Positions 1 through 8,781 of a DNA stretch of 64,000 bases are shown here, in pieces; within the stretch, counting starts at the first letter, position 1; every line of letters begins with the position of its first letter. A program made the position numbers and the translations under genes. This DNA comes from Alkalimonas cellulosilytica (GTDB lineage Bacteria; Pseudomonadota; Gammaproteobacteria; Enterobacterales; Alteromonadaceae): NCBI RefSeq assembly GCF_036325985.1, contig NZ_JAUHLI010000009.1:1-64000 (forward strand). The letters run 5' to 3'. The notes below the pieces were generated by a model, which worked only from the letters and a program-made list of their open reading frames with translations, was not told where the DNA came from and made no database searches.

Positions 1-42
1 GCCTCGTTCAGATCGACATCAACATGTTTGAGCGATAGCGAC

Positions 43-63
43 AAATGTGCCGGGAGCACATTT
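43..63. other. Perfect 8-bp hairpin
   Basis: AAATGTGC (43-50) is the exact reverse complement of GCACATTT (56-63), with a 5-nt loop CGGGA. No T-run follows on either strand, so it is not a classical intrinsic terminator. It overlaps the start of the first tandem repeat unit; the second unit keeps the right arm but not the full pairing. Confidence 0.5.
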
Positions 64-275
64 GAACAGCTTTAGCTGGCCCGAAGGGCGTAGGGCAGGA
101 TGCCCGGAGTAGTTGTTGTGGCGAGCCTGAAGGAGGTTTCAGCCTGGAGCTCGAGCAGACTTTATTTAGCAGGAGTACATTTGAACAGCTTAAATTAGCC
201 CGAGGATCGTGGGGCAGGATGCCTGAAGTAATTGTTGTGGTGTCCCTTAAAGAGGCAGCAGCATGGAGCCAAAAC
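51..275. repeat. Two diverged tandem copies of a ~119-bp unit, noncoding
   Basis: Bases 51-156 and 170-275 align without gaps at roughly three quarters identity by eye (both contain ACATTTGAACAGCTT, GGGCAGGATGCC and TTGTTGTGG). The period is 119 bp, which is not a multiple of three, so the copies would be read in different frames. That argues against the minus-strand frame open across the region being a real gene. Each unit contains a short GGGCA/TGCCC stem-loop. The bases before 51 resemble the end of unit 1, so the array may continue to the left of the window. No gene is seen in 1-306. It may be a genome-specific intergenic repeat. Confidence 0.6.
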
Positions 276-306
276 CGCTCTAGAGTGTTAGGCAATCAAA
301 TAAAGT

Positions 307-3171
307 TTATGGCTCAAATGCCTCAGTTAATAGGCATGGCTTACTTAAGTGGTAACCCTGAAAAAGGGTAACACTATAGTCCTTCATAAGCTGATAGGTT
401 TCTTCTGTTTCGATAAAAGGCGCTATTGGCTCAATGCCCATGCTTTTAGCCATATCAATGATGCAGCGGATCACTGCCATATTTAACGGCTCGTTGGTCA
501 GCTTACGCATAATATTGGCGTCTATTTTGAGGTAATCTAGCGGTAATTGTTTTAACAAATTAAAGGTAGATAGCCCGCTACCAAAGTTGTCCAGGCAAAT
601 AAGGCAGCCCAGATCACGGGCTTGTTGAATAAAAGTCACTGTGCTGGATAGAAATTCTACAGCAATGTATTCGTCGACTTCAAAACAAATGGTGTTTGCA
701 TCGAGCTGGTAATGGTGCAGCCTATCCGCCACAAAGTGAATAAAGTCGGGATCAATAATGGAAGCTGCTGAAATATTAAGGTGGCTGCAAGCGGTCTGGT
801 TTAACTGTACTTGATGCTGATACAGCCAGGCGAAGTAATGCTCAATCACCCAACGGTCGATGCGTTGGGCCAAATGAGCTTTACGTGCTGCTGGCATAAA
901 GTTAGCAGCAGAAATCAAGTGACCAGCATCGGCTCTGTAGCGTAATAAAACCTCATACCGTGATTTTTCTTCCGGCTTCAGTGGTTTTAAATACTGCAAG
1001 TTAAGTACAAATTTATTATTGTTAAGTGCATCACGAACCTTAGTTTCCCACTCCACTTGCTCTGACTGTTTTATAGGTTGCTCATCGTCGTCCGGTTGAT
1101 GCATGTGGATTCGATTGTATCCCTTCCTCTTAGCTTGCTGACAGGCTTGAGCAACCCTTCCTAACGCCAGACTGGCATCACTGTCTGCTGGTGTAAGGTT
1201 GAGAACACCAATACTGATATGAAAGCGGAAGATATGCTCTTGCCAGATAAAACGAAATCCTCGTAATTCATCAAGTAGCCGATAGGATTGAATAAAGGCC
1301 TCCTGCGATCCTTTATCTGGTAAGTAGGCAACGAAAGTATCCGCGGAGACGCGTGCCAAAGGTTGATTGGCAAGCTCTTGTTGCAGTTTCGCAGCTACTT
1401 GGCGCAGCAGGGCATCGCCGGCTGCTTGTTCGCATTGATCATTGATGCGCTTGAAATCAATCAGGTCTATTTGTAGCAGGGCACCAGCCTGATTAGCTGA
1501 CAAAGCTTGTTGCAGCAACGCAATGAATGACGATAGATTTAATAACCCTGTTAGGTTGTCAGTTTCATTCAGCTGTTGTTGGCGTAACTTGGAGTATGCT
1601 TCTTCGCTAAGAGGCGCCAGTTTGGCACAAATGACCTTCTCTGCTTCCTTGCCTGGCATGGATATAAACTCAGCGGTAACAGCAACAAAATTATCGGCAG
1701 CCTGGTCTGGGTTGAGCTGCATAATAACTGGGGCATCTTCTTGTATTACTTGAGGAAACAATAAGGCCCAATCGGGTAATATTTTTTCCAACAGCGTTGT
1801 AGTTGAACGCGTAGCTTGCTCTGATGTTGTTGCAGCTGTAAGCCCGGTAAGATCATAAAAGCGACTGTTCGCTTGTAACAGCTGACCGGTTTCTGATGTG
1901 ACAAAGATAGCATCGTTTGATTGTTGAAAGAATAATTGCCCAAAGCTCTGCTGGCTTAGCGATGGAGCTCCTGCATGGCTGGTGGTATCGCTTGTATCTT
2001 GATGGTGCGCGTAATGATAGCTGATTAATGTCATGCTAATGATAAGTGCTGCCAGCAATCCTTGATTCCACAATAATGGAAGTTGCAATAAGCCAAACTC
2101 GGACACCATAAGCAGCCCGCCACACAATAATAAACACAGCCAGGCAAGTGCAAAGAAACGGGCAGTGACATGGCCCTGCAAAAAGTGTGTAAATGAAACA
2201 AAAGAGTTGCTGATAAGTACTGTTAGAGAACAAGCCAGCAAAAGCTGGACGCGGAGCTGGCCATCGGCGAACAATGGACTGAAAAGCAGGCTAAGGCTCA
2301 GGAACTGATTCAGCAAAAATAACCAACGCCATGGTAGTCGTTGGAATGACGACAGCGCCAGGTAGGTAAATTGATTCAGGCAAAGTAATGTGAGGCCGGA
2401 CAACACATAAAGAATGGCCGAGTTGATCTCTGGCTGATTAGGCCAAATGTGAGCAAAAGCCTGGCCACTTAAGGTGGCAATGACCAGCGAAAGGCTCAGA
2501 TAACAGCCAGCTTGGTACAGATACAACGAGCGTTGCCTTCGAAGCAGCAAATAGCAATTGTAGAGCACCAGCGCGAACAGCAAGCCCTGAATGATGCCTT
2601 CAATCAGGCTGAGCTGAGTTTGAGCTGCATTGAAATGTTCTTGCTGCCACAAGTTGAGTTGCAGTGGTACCAGCCCCGCATCCTGGATCTTAAGGAAGAT
2701 ATCCACTTCCTGAGTGGGCTCCAGTGTCAATGGAAAAGCAAAACTAGGGGTAGGTAACAATCGTTCCGCAAAGGGGTAATCACTGCCCGTATGGTAATGT
2801 TGTAATAACCGCTGTTGCTGACGGTCAAACAGTACTTTGGTGACTTGATCGGCCAATGGAAAATCATAATGGATGATGCTGTTCAGCGGGGTATTGCCTG
2901 AGTACTGCAATCGAACAAATAACCAAACCACTTGCCCCGGCTCAATTTGAGCTTTTTTTTGCTCACCAACCAATTGAAAAGCATGGTGCATTGCTGGGTT
3001 TAACAGAAAATCCTCTACTTCAACACTGTCATCCGTGATTTGAAAATACAAGGTATCACGTAAGGACAGCTGCTCAAGCTGCTGATCAATTACACGGCTT
3101 TTGGCATAATGGGCCTGAGTGATGCAAGAAAATAGCATGCAAAAAAGAATCACTGGAATTCGTGCAATCAA
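307..3171 (-). CDS. Membrane GGDEF-EAL protein with 7TMR-DISM sensor, both catalytic motifs degenerate
   Basis: Order of parts: a signal peptide; a periplasmic 7TMR-DISM extracellular-type beta domain (about residues 25-180); a block of about seven hydrophobic helices (about 190-390); a PAS-like segment (about 420-530); a GGDEF-type domain (about 540-700); an EAL-type domain (about 720-950). The diguanylate cyclase signature reads SADTF instead of GGDEF. The phosphodiesterase motif reads EVL (Y-EVLLRY), and the metal-binding DDFG reads DNFG. These changes suggest a c-di-GMP-binding or signal-transducing protein (LapD- or CsrD-like in principle) rather than an enzyme. I chose a TTG start at 3171 because GAGAGGG lies 5 nt upstream and it gives a compact signal peptide ending ITQA-H; an upstream TTG at 3201 is the alternative. 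It lies downstream of recQ on the same strand. Confidence 0.85.
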   Translation of the reverse strand: MIARIPVILFCMLFSCITQAHYAKSRVIDQQLEQLSLRDTLYFQITDDSVEVEDFLLNPAMHHAFQLVGEQKKAQIEPGQVVWLFVRLQYSGNTPLNSIIHYDFPLADQVTKVLFDRQQQRLLQHYHTGSDYPFAERLLPTPSFAFPLTLEPTQEVDIFLKIQDAGLVPLQLNLWQQEHFNAAQTQLSLIEGIIQGLLFALVLYNCYLLLRRQRSLYLYQAGCYLSLSLVIATLSGQAFAHIWPNQPEINSAILYVLSGLTLLCLNQFTYLALSSFQRLPWRWLFLLNQFLSLSLLFSPLFADGQLRVQLLLACSLTVLISNSFVSFTHFLQGHVTARFFALAWLCLLLCGGLLMVSEFGLLQLPLLWNQGLLAALIISMTLISYHYAHHQDTSDTTSHAGAPSLSQQSFGQLFFQQSNDAIFVTSETGQLLQANSRFYDLTGLTAATTSEQATRSTTTLLEKILPDWALLFPQVIQEDAPVIMQLNPDQAADNFVAVTAEFISMPGKEAEKVICAKLAPLSEEAYSKLRQQQLNETDNLTGLLNLSSFIALLQQALSANQAGALLQIDLIDFKRINDQCEQAAGDALLRQVAAKLQQELANQPLARVSADTFVAYLPDKGSQEAFIQSYRLLDELRGFRFIWQEHIFRFHISIGVLNLTPADSDASLALGRVAQACQQAKRKGYNRIHMHQPDDDEQPIKQSEQVEWETKVRDALNNNKFVLNLQYLKPLKPEEKSRYEVLLRYRADAGHLISAANFMPAARKAHLAQRIDRWVIEHYFAWLYQHQVQLNQTACSHLNISAASIIDPDFIHFVADRLHHYQLDANTICFEVDEYIAVEFLSSTVTFIQQARDLGCLICLDNFGSGLSTFNLLKQLPLDYLKIDANIMRKLTNEPLNMAVIRCIIDMAKSMGIEPIAPFIETEETYQLMKDYSVTLFQGYHLSKPCLLTEAFEP

Positions 3172-3261
3172 AGCATCCCTCTCTGAGTAAATCCTGAGCA
3201 AGCGTATCTTAAAGTTATCTGAGCTTCAGGTCTATCTTTGCGCTTTGTTATCACGTTTTTA

Positions 3262-5088
3262 TCATGACCAGAGTTTGCCAGGGCTTGGCTCATTTAGCAG
3301 ATAATCCGTGATTTCTGTTAAGAAAGTGGCACCGTAGCGGCTAAGTTTGGTGAGACCAACACCGCTCACTTGCAGCATGGCGTGTTCATTCTCAGGTAAG
3401 CGTTGACACATATCAATTAAGGTGGCGTCGCTGAACACCATAAAGGGGGCAATATCCTCCTGCTCCGCCAATTGCTTGCGCAGTCGTTTTAAGCGTGCGA
3501 ACAGCGCTTTATCGTAGTTTTGTGGTTTACGCTTGTCTTTACTACTGCTGGCATGCAGACGAGGTACTGCCAACTGCAAAGGTTGTTCTCCCCGAAGTAC
3601 CGGCCTGGCAGCAGGTTGTAACTTTAAAGCAGCATGTTGTGTGATGTCTTGCTGCAAGAAGCCGAAATGCACGAGTTGGCGTAAAATACTGAGCCAGAAA
3701 TCATGGCTGTAATCCTGGCCTAAACCCCAGGTAGATAATTGATGATGGCCGTATTGCTGCACTTTTTGGCTGTTGCTACCGCGTAATACCTCGATGACAT
3801 GACCCATACCAAACCGTTGACCGACCCGGTACACGCACGACAAGGCTTTTTGTGCCAATTCGGTGCCATCAAATTGCTTAGGGGGGGATAGGCAAATATC
3901 GCAGTTGCCGCAAGGCGTTTGACGCGCTTCGCCAAAGTAGTTCAGCAGCACCAAGCGGCGGCAGGTCTGTGCTTCGGCAAAGGAAGCCATCGCAGAGAAA
4001 CGCTGACGGGCTACCCGGGCGCGCTGTTCGTTCTCTTCTTGATCGATCCAATGATAAATGCGGGCAACATCAGCGGGATCGAACAGCGTTAATGCCTCTG
4101 CCGCTACGCCATCACGCCCTGCGCGGCCGGTTTCCTGATAATAGGATTCGATGGTACGGGATAGCTCATAGTGGACTACGAAACGGATATTGGATTTATT
4201 GATGCCCATGCCAAAGGCGACTGTGGCAACGATCACCTGAATATCATCGCGTTGAAAGGCATCCTGCACCCGGCTGCGGCTCTCAGAGTCCATGCCGGCA
4301 TGATAGGCCGCGCTGACAAAGCCACGTTCCTGCAATTGGCTGGCCAGCTCATCCACTTTGCGTCGGGAATTGCAGTACACCACACCACTTTGGCCATCCT
4401 GTTGTTTCAGGTAACTAACCAGCTGCTCCAACGGACGAAACTTTTCCTGAATAGTATAACGGATGTTGGGCCGATCAAAGCTGCCAACGTACTCCTGGTG
4501 CTGCTGCAAACCAAGTTGTTGCACGATATCCTGGCGGGTTGCGGCATCAGCAGTAGCGGTCAGTGCCATCAGCGGTACCGAAGGAAATCGTTCTTTGAGC
4601 AGCGCCAGCGCCATGTAATCCGGCCGGAAATCATGGCCCCATTGTGAGATGCAATGAGCTTCATCAATGGCAAACAAACTCACACCAAGCTCACTCAGGC
4701 GCTCCAGAAATTGAGGCTGCAATAAGCGTTCAGGGGCAACATACAGCAGTTTGAGTTGTTGCTGACGCAGCTTACCGTATATGGCCAGTACTTCTTCGCG
4801 GCTAAGGCTGCTGTTGATAAACTCGGCGGCAACGCCGTTGGCTTTCAGTGCATCCACCTGATCTTTCATCAGTGACATTAAAGGGGATACCACGACAGTA
4901 ACATGCGATAGCAGCAAGGCCGGTAGCTGGTAACACAGGGACTTACCACCTCCGGTTGGCATCAGGACAAAGCTATCCCTGCCAGCCAGGGCAGCATCTA
5001 TCACTTCCAACTGCCCAGGGCGAAAGCTGCTGTAGCCAAAGTAAGTTTTCAGATGCTGGAGTAGGGTATCGTGCACAGGGTTTCGCAA
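3262..5088 (-). CDS. recQ: ATP-dependent DNA helicase RecQ
   Basis: A 3'-5' superfamily 2 helicase acting in recombination and stalled-fork processing. Visible parts: Walker A PTGGGKS (about residues 44-50), DEAH box (about 142-145), a second RecA-like domain with the YYQETGRAGRDG motif, a zinc-binding cysteine set (CRR..CGNCDIC), the RQC winged helix, and a C-terminal HRDC domain. At 608 aa it has the usual length for bacterial RecQ. The start is uncertain: the longest frame begins at TTG 5088, and a GTG four codons later is also possible; neither has a strong ribosome binding site. The recQ-yigI-rarD neighbourhood also occurs in E. coli. Confidence 0.97.
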   Translation of the reverse strand: MRNPVHDTLLQHLKTYFGYSSFRPGQLEVIDAALAGRDSFVLMPTGGGKSLCYQLPALLLSHVTVVVSPLMSLMKDQVDALKANGVAAEFINSSLSREEVLAIYGKLRQQQLKLLYVAPERLLQPQFLERLSELGVSLFAIDEAHCISQWGHDFRPDYMALALLKERFPSVPLMALTATADAATRQDIVQQLGLQQHQEYVGSFDRPNIRYTIQEKFRPLEQLVSYLKQQDGQSGVVYCNSRRKVDELASQLQERGFVSAAYHAGMDSESRSRVQDAFQRDDIQVIVATVAFGMGINKSNIRFVVHYELSRTIESYYQETGRAGRDGVAAEALTLFDPADVARIYHWIDQEENEQRARVARQRFSAMASFAEAQTCRRLVLLNYFGEARQTPCGNCDICLSPPKQFDGTELAQKALSCVYRVGQRFGMGHVIEVLRGSNSQKVQQYGHHQLSTWGLGQDYSHDFWLSILRQLVHFGFLQQDITQHAALKLQPAARPVLRGEQPLQLAVPRLHASSSKDKRKPQNYDKALFARLKRLRKQLAEQEDIAPFMVFSDATLIDMCQRLPENEHAMLQVSGVGLTKLSRYGATFLTEITDYLLNEPSPGKLWS

Positions 5089-5204
5089 TTTGCCGGATAA
5101 AGCGGCATTGTAATCAAATCAGCTGCTGCTGTCTGCATCCGTGCCCTTGCCTGGCAGGGCAAAGCCAGTTAGTCTTAGCAGGTCCAACCAGAAGAGTTCA
5201 GACC

Positions 5205-5657
5205 ATGAAGCATGCGGATTTATTGCCATTAATTGCCACAACCTTTGAGCAAATGCCGTTCAATCAGTTGCTTGGGTTGAAAGTCACCCGCTTTGATTTG
5301 GAGCAGGCAGAGGTTTGTTTTGATTGGTCTGATCAATTGATCGGTAACCCGTTGCAAAAAATTATGCATGGAGGGGTGATTGCATCGGTGCTGGATGTGG
5401 TAGGCGGCATTATGGCGGTATCCAGTGCGCTTAGCCGGATGCAGGCTATTCAACAGGATGAGCTACTGAATCGTCTTGGCAAAATGAGTACCATTGACAT
5501 CCGTACTGACTACCTGCGCCCCGGCCGGGGCCAGCACTTTACTGCTACGGCGCGGGTTATTCGTAGTGGCAATAAAGTGGCTGTGTGCAGGATGGAGTTG
5601 CACAATGACAGTGGGGTGCATATTGCGCTTGGAACGGGGACCTATTTAGTTGGCTAA
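5205..5657 (+). CDS. yigI: YigI-type hotdog-fold acyl-CoA thioesterase
   Basis: A 150-aa hotdog protein of the PaaI/YigI family, expected to hydrolyse medium- or long-chain acyl-CoA in the cytoplasm. The family pattern is seen in GNPLQKIMHGGVIASVLD, with the HGG turn that starts the long central helix, and in the later strand RTDYLRPGRG. The ATG at 5205 is preceded by AGAAGAG at 8 nt and matches the family N-terminus; the frame stays open upstream to 4956, but that part is antisense to recQ. It is divergent from recQ and followed by rarD, the same group of neighbours as in E. coli. The substrate is inferred from the family only. Confidence 0.85.
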   Translation: MKHADLLPLIATTFEQMPFNQLLGLKVTRFDLEQAEVCFDWSDQLIGNPLQKIMHGGVIASVLDVVGGIMAVSSALSRMQAIQQDELLNRLGKMSTIDIRTDYLRPGRGQHFTATARVIRSGNKVAVCRMELHNDSGVHIALGTGTYLVG

Positions 5658-5720
5658 ATACAGTCGTACTTGCAGATCCTTTTGGTTAGAATTCAGGCCT
5701 GATTTCTAACAGGCTTAGTC

Positions 5721-6626
5721 ATGTCACTGACGCGCGAACAAAAGCTGGGTGGTCTGGCGGCCATCAGCGCCTACACCCTTTGGGGAATAGCCCCACTTTA
5801 TTTTAAGCAGATTGCTGACATCCCATCGCTGGAAATTCTGGTGCATCGCATTGTGTGGTCCTGCCTGCTGTTGTTGGTTGTGGTACTAGCCATCAGGCAG
5901 TGGACCCAGGTACAGGCGGTGCTAAAGCAACCTAAATTGATGAGCTTATTGCTGCTTACCTCAGTGCTCTTGGGCTTTAATTGGTGGTTGTTTATCTGGG
6001 CTGTGAATCAGAATCATATGCTGGACGCCAGCCTTGGCTATTACATCAACCCATTGCTGAATGTGTTATTGGGCATGGTGTTTCTGGGAGAGCGCTTGCG
6101 GCGCATGCAGTGGTTTGCCCTGGGGCTGGCCGCTTGTGCTGTGCTCTATCAGGTACTCAGTTATGGTGCCTTCCCCTGGATAGCTCTGGCGCTGGCAGGC
6201 TCTTTTGCCGTCTATGGTTTGCTTCGAAAAAAACTGGCGGTAAATGCCATCATTGGTTTGTTGCTCGAGTCCTTACTGCTGCTGCCACTGGCCGTCTGGT
6301 ATTGGTGGTTTGTGGCAGATAGTTATGCCGTCAACCTGTTGCACAACAGTTGGACGCTGAATCTGTGGCTAATGGCGGCCGCCTTGGTAACAACGGTGCC
6401 GTTACTGTGTTTTATAGCCGGCGCCCGGCGTTTGCAGCTATCGACCATGGGGTTCTTTCAGTACATTGGTCCGAGTCTGATGTTTGTGTTTGGTGTCTGG
6501 CTGTATCAGGAGCCTTTGGCTCAAGAGCGCTTGATCACTTTTGCAGTGATCTGGACTGCCTTGCTGATCTACAGCCTGGATGCCTTGCATGCCAACCGAA
6601 AAGCTCGCCCCAAACGCTTAGTTTAA
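5721..6626 (+). CDS. rarD: EamA-family transporter RarD
   Basis: A 301-aa inner-membrane protein with about ten hydrophobic helices in the two-repeat EamA (DMT superfamily) pattern. The N-terminus GGLAAISAYTLWGIAPLYFK and the internal segment LGYYINPLLNVLLG are typical of RarD proteins. The name comes from chloramphenicol sensitivity; the natural substrate is not established. It lies 63 bp downstream of yigI. Its TAA stop (6624-6626) overlaps the recG stop on the other strand through a shared TTAA, leaving no room for a terminator between them. Confidence 0.92.
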   Translation: MSLTREQKLGGLAAISAYTLWGIAPLYFKQIADIPSLEILVHRIVWSCLLLLVVVLAIRQWTQVQAVLKQPKLMSLLLLTSVLLGFNWWLFIWAVNQNHMLDASLGYYINPLLNVLLGMVFLGERLRRMQWFALGLAACAVLYQVLSYGAFPWIALALAGSFAVYGLLRKKLAVNAIIGLLLESLLLLPLAVWYWWFVADSYAVNLLHNSWTLNLWLMAAALVTTVPLLCFIAGARRLQLSTMGFFQYIGPSLMFVFGVWLYQEPLAQERLITFAVIWTALLIYSLDALHANRKARPKRLV

Positions 6627-8704
6627 GCGTTAGCAAATTGTTCGCGATTGGGCAGCCAGCGCCTTAGTAATTGCTGGCAGGCTGGTTGATGGTGCTGCCA
6701 CAGCTCAGTCGCCAGCGCACGGGCTACCGGCAACAGGTACTCATCCCGCTCTAAATCGGCGATTTTAAGCTGTGCCAGTCCGGTCTGGCGGGTACCCAGC
6801 AACTCACCCGGGCCGCGGATTTCCAGATCCCGCTGCGCAATCACAAAGCCATCGTTGCTGTCCCGAAGCACGGCCAGTCTGGCCTGAGCGGTTTGCGACA
6901 GGGGAGCGTGATACAGCAGTACACAATGTGAAGCAGTACTGCCACGACCAACCCTGCCACGCAATTGATGCAGTTGCGCCAGGCCAAGCCGCTCGGGGTT
7001 TTCAATAATCATCAGGCTGGCATTGGGGACATTGACGCCAACCTCAATCACTGTGGTGGCGACCAGTACATCTAGCTCACCCTGACTAAAAGCTTGCATC
7101 ACCTGCTGCTTTTCCGCAGGTTTTAAGCGGCCATGCACCAGGCCAACACGCACATCCGGTAAGGCCTCCTGCAAGGCGGCACAGCTCTGCTCTGCGGCCT
7201 GGCATTGCAGCACATCCGACTCTTCAATCAGGGTGCAGACCCAATACACCTGTCGCTGTTCTTCTGTTACCGATGCCTGCACACGGTCAATCACCTGTTG
7301 TCGCCGCGTGTCCGGTATCGCCACCGTAGTGACTGGTGTTCTTCCCGGCGGCAGCTCATCAATAATCGAGGTATCCAGATCGGCATAGGCTGTCATAGCC
7401 AGTGTGCGGGGGATTGGGGTGGCTGTCATAATCAACTGGTGCGGTGCGCGGCTGTTGATACCCCCTTTTTCACGCAAGGCCAGACGTTGATGCACCCCAA
7501 AGCGGTGCTGCTCATCAATAATCACCAGTGCCAGTTGATGGAAGTGCACATCCTGTTGAAACAGCGCATGGGTACCTATCACCATGGCGGCTTCGCCACT
7601 TTGGATCAAATGCAACTGGTGCTGCCTGACTTTTCCCTTGCTCTTGCCTCCCAGCCAGGCCACGGTCAGCCCCAGCGGCTCGAACCATTGACGGAAGTTC
7701 TCTGCATGTTGCTCTGCAAGCAGTTCAGTTGGCGCCATTAAAGCCACCTGATAGCCAGCAGCGATCACCTGCAGGGCAGCCAAAGCTGCCACCAGGGTTT
7801 TGCCCGAGCCGACATCGCCTTGTACCAGTCGTAGCATCGGTATCGCTTTGGCAAGATCGGTATGGATCTCTGTGACTACCCGCTGCTGGGCGTTCGTAGG
7901 TGCAAAGGGCAGTTGTTGTAAAAAGTGGCTAATCAGTTTGCCATCAGGCTCTGTTACAGCAATGCCTTGTTGCGCCTGACATTGTTGTCGTAGCTGGAAC
8001 ATGCTGATTTGCTGGGTGGTTAGCTCTTCTAAGATCAGTCGCTGCTGCGCCGGATGCTGACCTTGCTCTAACTGCTCGAGGCTGGCATCTGGTGGTGGGC
8101 GGTGTAAGTAACAGAGTGCATCGGTCAGTGTCCAGCCTTGCTGGCCATTGGTGGGCAGGTATTCCTGTGGGCTGAAGCGTTGCAGGTAACCAAGCGCCAG
8201 CTCGGTCAGGTTTCGCCAACTGGCTTGTTTCAGGCCTTCCGTGCTGGGATAAATCGGCGTCAGACTTTCTGCCACCATGATGTTGTCTGTTTCCTGAACG
8301 ATTTTGTATTCAGGATGCATCATTTCCAGGCCCCGCAAACCGCGCCTTGCCTCACCAAAGCAGCGTAGTTGCACCCCGGGGGTGACGGCCTCTTTTTGTG
8401 CTGCACTAAAATGGAAAAAGCGTAACGTGATACTGCCGCTGTGATCACGTAGTTTGACCAGCCAGGAGCGACGCTTGCCAAACTGAACTTCACTGCTCTG
8501 TACCGTGCCAAGAATTGTGGTATACATGCCCGGCAATAAGTCGGCAATGGTGCAGACGCGGGTACGGTCTTCATAGCGCAGTGGCAAATGAAACAGGATA
8601 TCCTGCACACTGTTGATCCCCAGCTTGTGCAGGCGTTCGGCCATTTTGCTGCCGACGCCTTTGAGCTGAGTGATGACCAGATTATCCAGTTGTGTTGCTG
8701 CCAC
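6623..8704 (-). CDS. recG: ATP-dependent DNA helicase RecG
   Basis: A branch-migrating helicase that regresses stalled forks and remodels Holliday junctions. Visible parts: an N-terminal wedge/OB region with HLPLRYEDRT, Walker A GDVGSGKT, the DEQH box in IIDEQHRFGV, and helicase C motifs including QLRGRVGRG and the TRG-like region near the C-terminus. At 693 aa it matches the family. The start is GTG 8704, chosen because the next residues align with the RecG N-terminus (LKGVGSKMAERL). It is the last gene of the gmk-rpoZ-spoT block; in E. coli trmH sits between spoT and recG, whereas here ridA and a binding protein do. Confidence 0.97.
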   Translation of the reverse strand: MAATQLDNLVITQLKGVGSKMAERLHKLGINSVQDILFHLPLRYEDRTRVCTIADLLPGMYTTILGTVQSSEVQFGKRRSWLVKLRDHSGSITLRFFHFSAAQKEAVTPGVQLRCFGEARRGLRGLEMMHPEYKIVQETDNIMVAESLTPIYPSTEGLKQASWRNLTELALGYLQRFSPQEYLPTNGQQGWTLTDALCYLHRPPPDASLEQLEQGQHPAQQRLILEELTTQQISMFQLRQQCQAQQGIAVTEPDGKLISHFLQQLPFAPTNAQQRVVTEIHTDLAKAIPMLRLVQGDVGSGKTLVAALAALQVIAAGYQVALMAPTELLAEQHAENFRQWFEPLGLTVAWLGGKSKGKVRQHQLHLIQSGEAAMVIGTHALFQQDVHFHQLALVIIDEQHRFGVHQRLALREKGGINSRAPHQLIMTATPIPRTLAMTAYADLDTSIIDELPPGRTPVTTVAIPDTRRQQVIDRVQASVTEEQRQVYWVCTLIEESDVLQCQAAEQSCAALQEALPDVRVGLVHGRLKPAEKQQVMQAFSQGELDVLVATTVIEVGVNVPNASLMIIENPERLGLAQLHQLRGRVGRGSTASHCVLLYHAPLSQTAQARLAVLRDSNDGFVIAQRDLEIRGPGELLGTRQTGLAQLKIADLERDEYLLPVARALATELWQHHQPACQQLLRRWLPNREQFANA

Positions 8705-8781
8705 GCAGGAAGCCCTTGTTGTTGCTCAATTGTAATCAGTGTACCTTGGCTAGCCAGGAAAAGGCCAGCAGTGCGGCCTAT

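Noticed and set aside
8..295. 95-codon open frame on the minus strand
   Set aside because: It spans a 119-bp tandem repeat whose period is not a multiple of three, so the repeated segments would encode unrelated residues. The product is not protein-like, and I see no ribosome binding site.
4956..5204. In-frame N-terminal extension of the yigI-type gene
   Set aside because: It lies antisense to recQ and is not related to the hotdog family; ATG 5205 has a ribosome binding site and matches the family start.
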